Assembly: GCA_012837465.1 (NCBI GenBank)
Contig: DURG01000076.1
Span: 1-12,821, forward strand
Direction: 5' to 3'
From: Propionibacterium sp.
Lineage (GTDB): Bacteria; Actinomycetota; Actinomycetes; Propionibacteriales; Propionibacteriaceae
DNA length: 12,821 bases
The position numbers and the translations under genes are program-made. Below the pieces are notes generated by a model, which was given only the letters and a program-made list of their open reading frames with translations, did no database searches and was not told the DNA's origin. Position 1 is the stretch's first letter; every line of letters begins with the position of its first letter. Shown here one piece after another: positions 12,814 to 12,821 of the stretch.

Positions 12814-12821
12814 GCGGTCAG

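Noticed and set aside
12818..12820. TGA on the minus strand just before the multicopper oxidase start, possibly the end of an upstream gene
   Set aside because: Only 8 bases of context remain in the window, so no gene can be supported.
1..12821. CRISPR arrays, transposases, integrases, tRNA or rRNA genes
   Set aside because: No regularly spaced repeats, no transposase or integrase motifs in any frame with good coding character, and no tRNA cloverleaf was noticed.

Overview
The window is GC-rich DNA (roughly two thirds G+C by eye) with strong G/C third-position bias, GTG starts and short or absent leaders. This suggests an actinobacterium. The genus cannot be fixed from the sequence; Propionibacteriaceae-like is only a guess. 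It reads as ordinary chromosome: no insertion sequence, phage gene, CRISPR array, tRNA or rRNA was found.

Layout, left to right. (1) The left edge holds a minus-strand, membrane-anchored alpha/beta hydrolase whose C-terminus lies outside the window. (2) A ~270-bp gap follows, containing the decayed 5' end of a second, unrelated alpha/beta hydrolase (frameshift plus truncation). (3) A plus-strand VapBC toxin-antitoxin pair comes next, with an 18-bp palindromic operator at its probable leaderless promoter, followed after 5 nt by a HAD phosphatase. (4) A MerR regulator (minus) and a LuxA-like flavin oxidoreductase (plus) are divergent. Their 172-bp intergenic region carries three dyads, including an operator lying exactly between the -35 and -10 of the oxidoreductase promoter. 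(5) A complete five-gene peptide ABC importer, dppA-dppB-dppC-dppD-dppF, is on the minus strand (about 10432 down to 4465). It has overlapping or nearly overlapping cistrons, a 12-bp-stem hairpin between the binding-protein gene and the permease genes, and two copies of a 17-bp direct repeat upstream. (6) A solitary small DNA methyltransferase and a membrane-anchored multicopper oxidase, both minus strand, fill the right edge.

The Dpp proteins form one machine: a lipoprotein receptor (DppA) delivers peptide to a two-permease channel (DppB/C) driven by two ATPases (DppD/F). Both ATPases keep the four-cysteine C-terminal domain known from this family. VapB and VapC form one autoregulated module. 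The other genes show no obvious joint pathway.

No convincing new multi-gene system is visible. The points most worth checking are the multicopper oxidase with an Arg in place of a type-3 copper His, the oxidoreductase operator with no local cognate regulator, the repeated motif ahead of dppA, and the shared leaderless promoter core at vapB and the methyltransferase gene.
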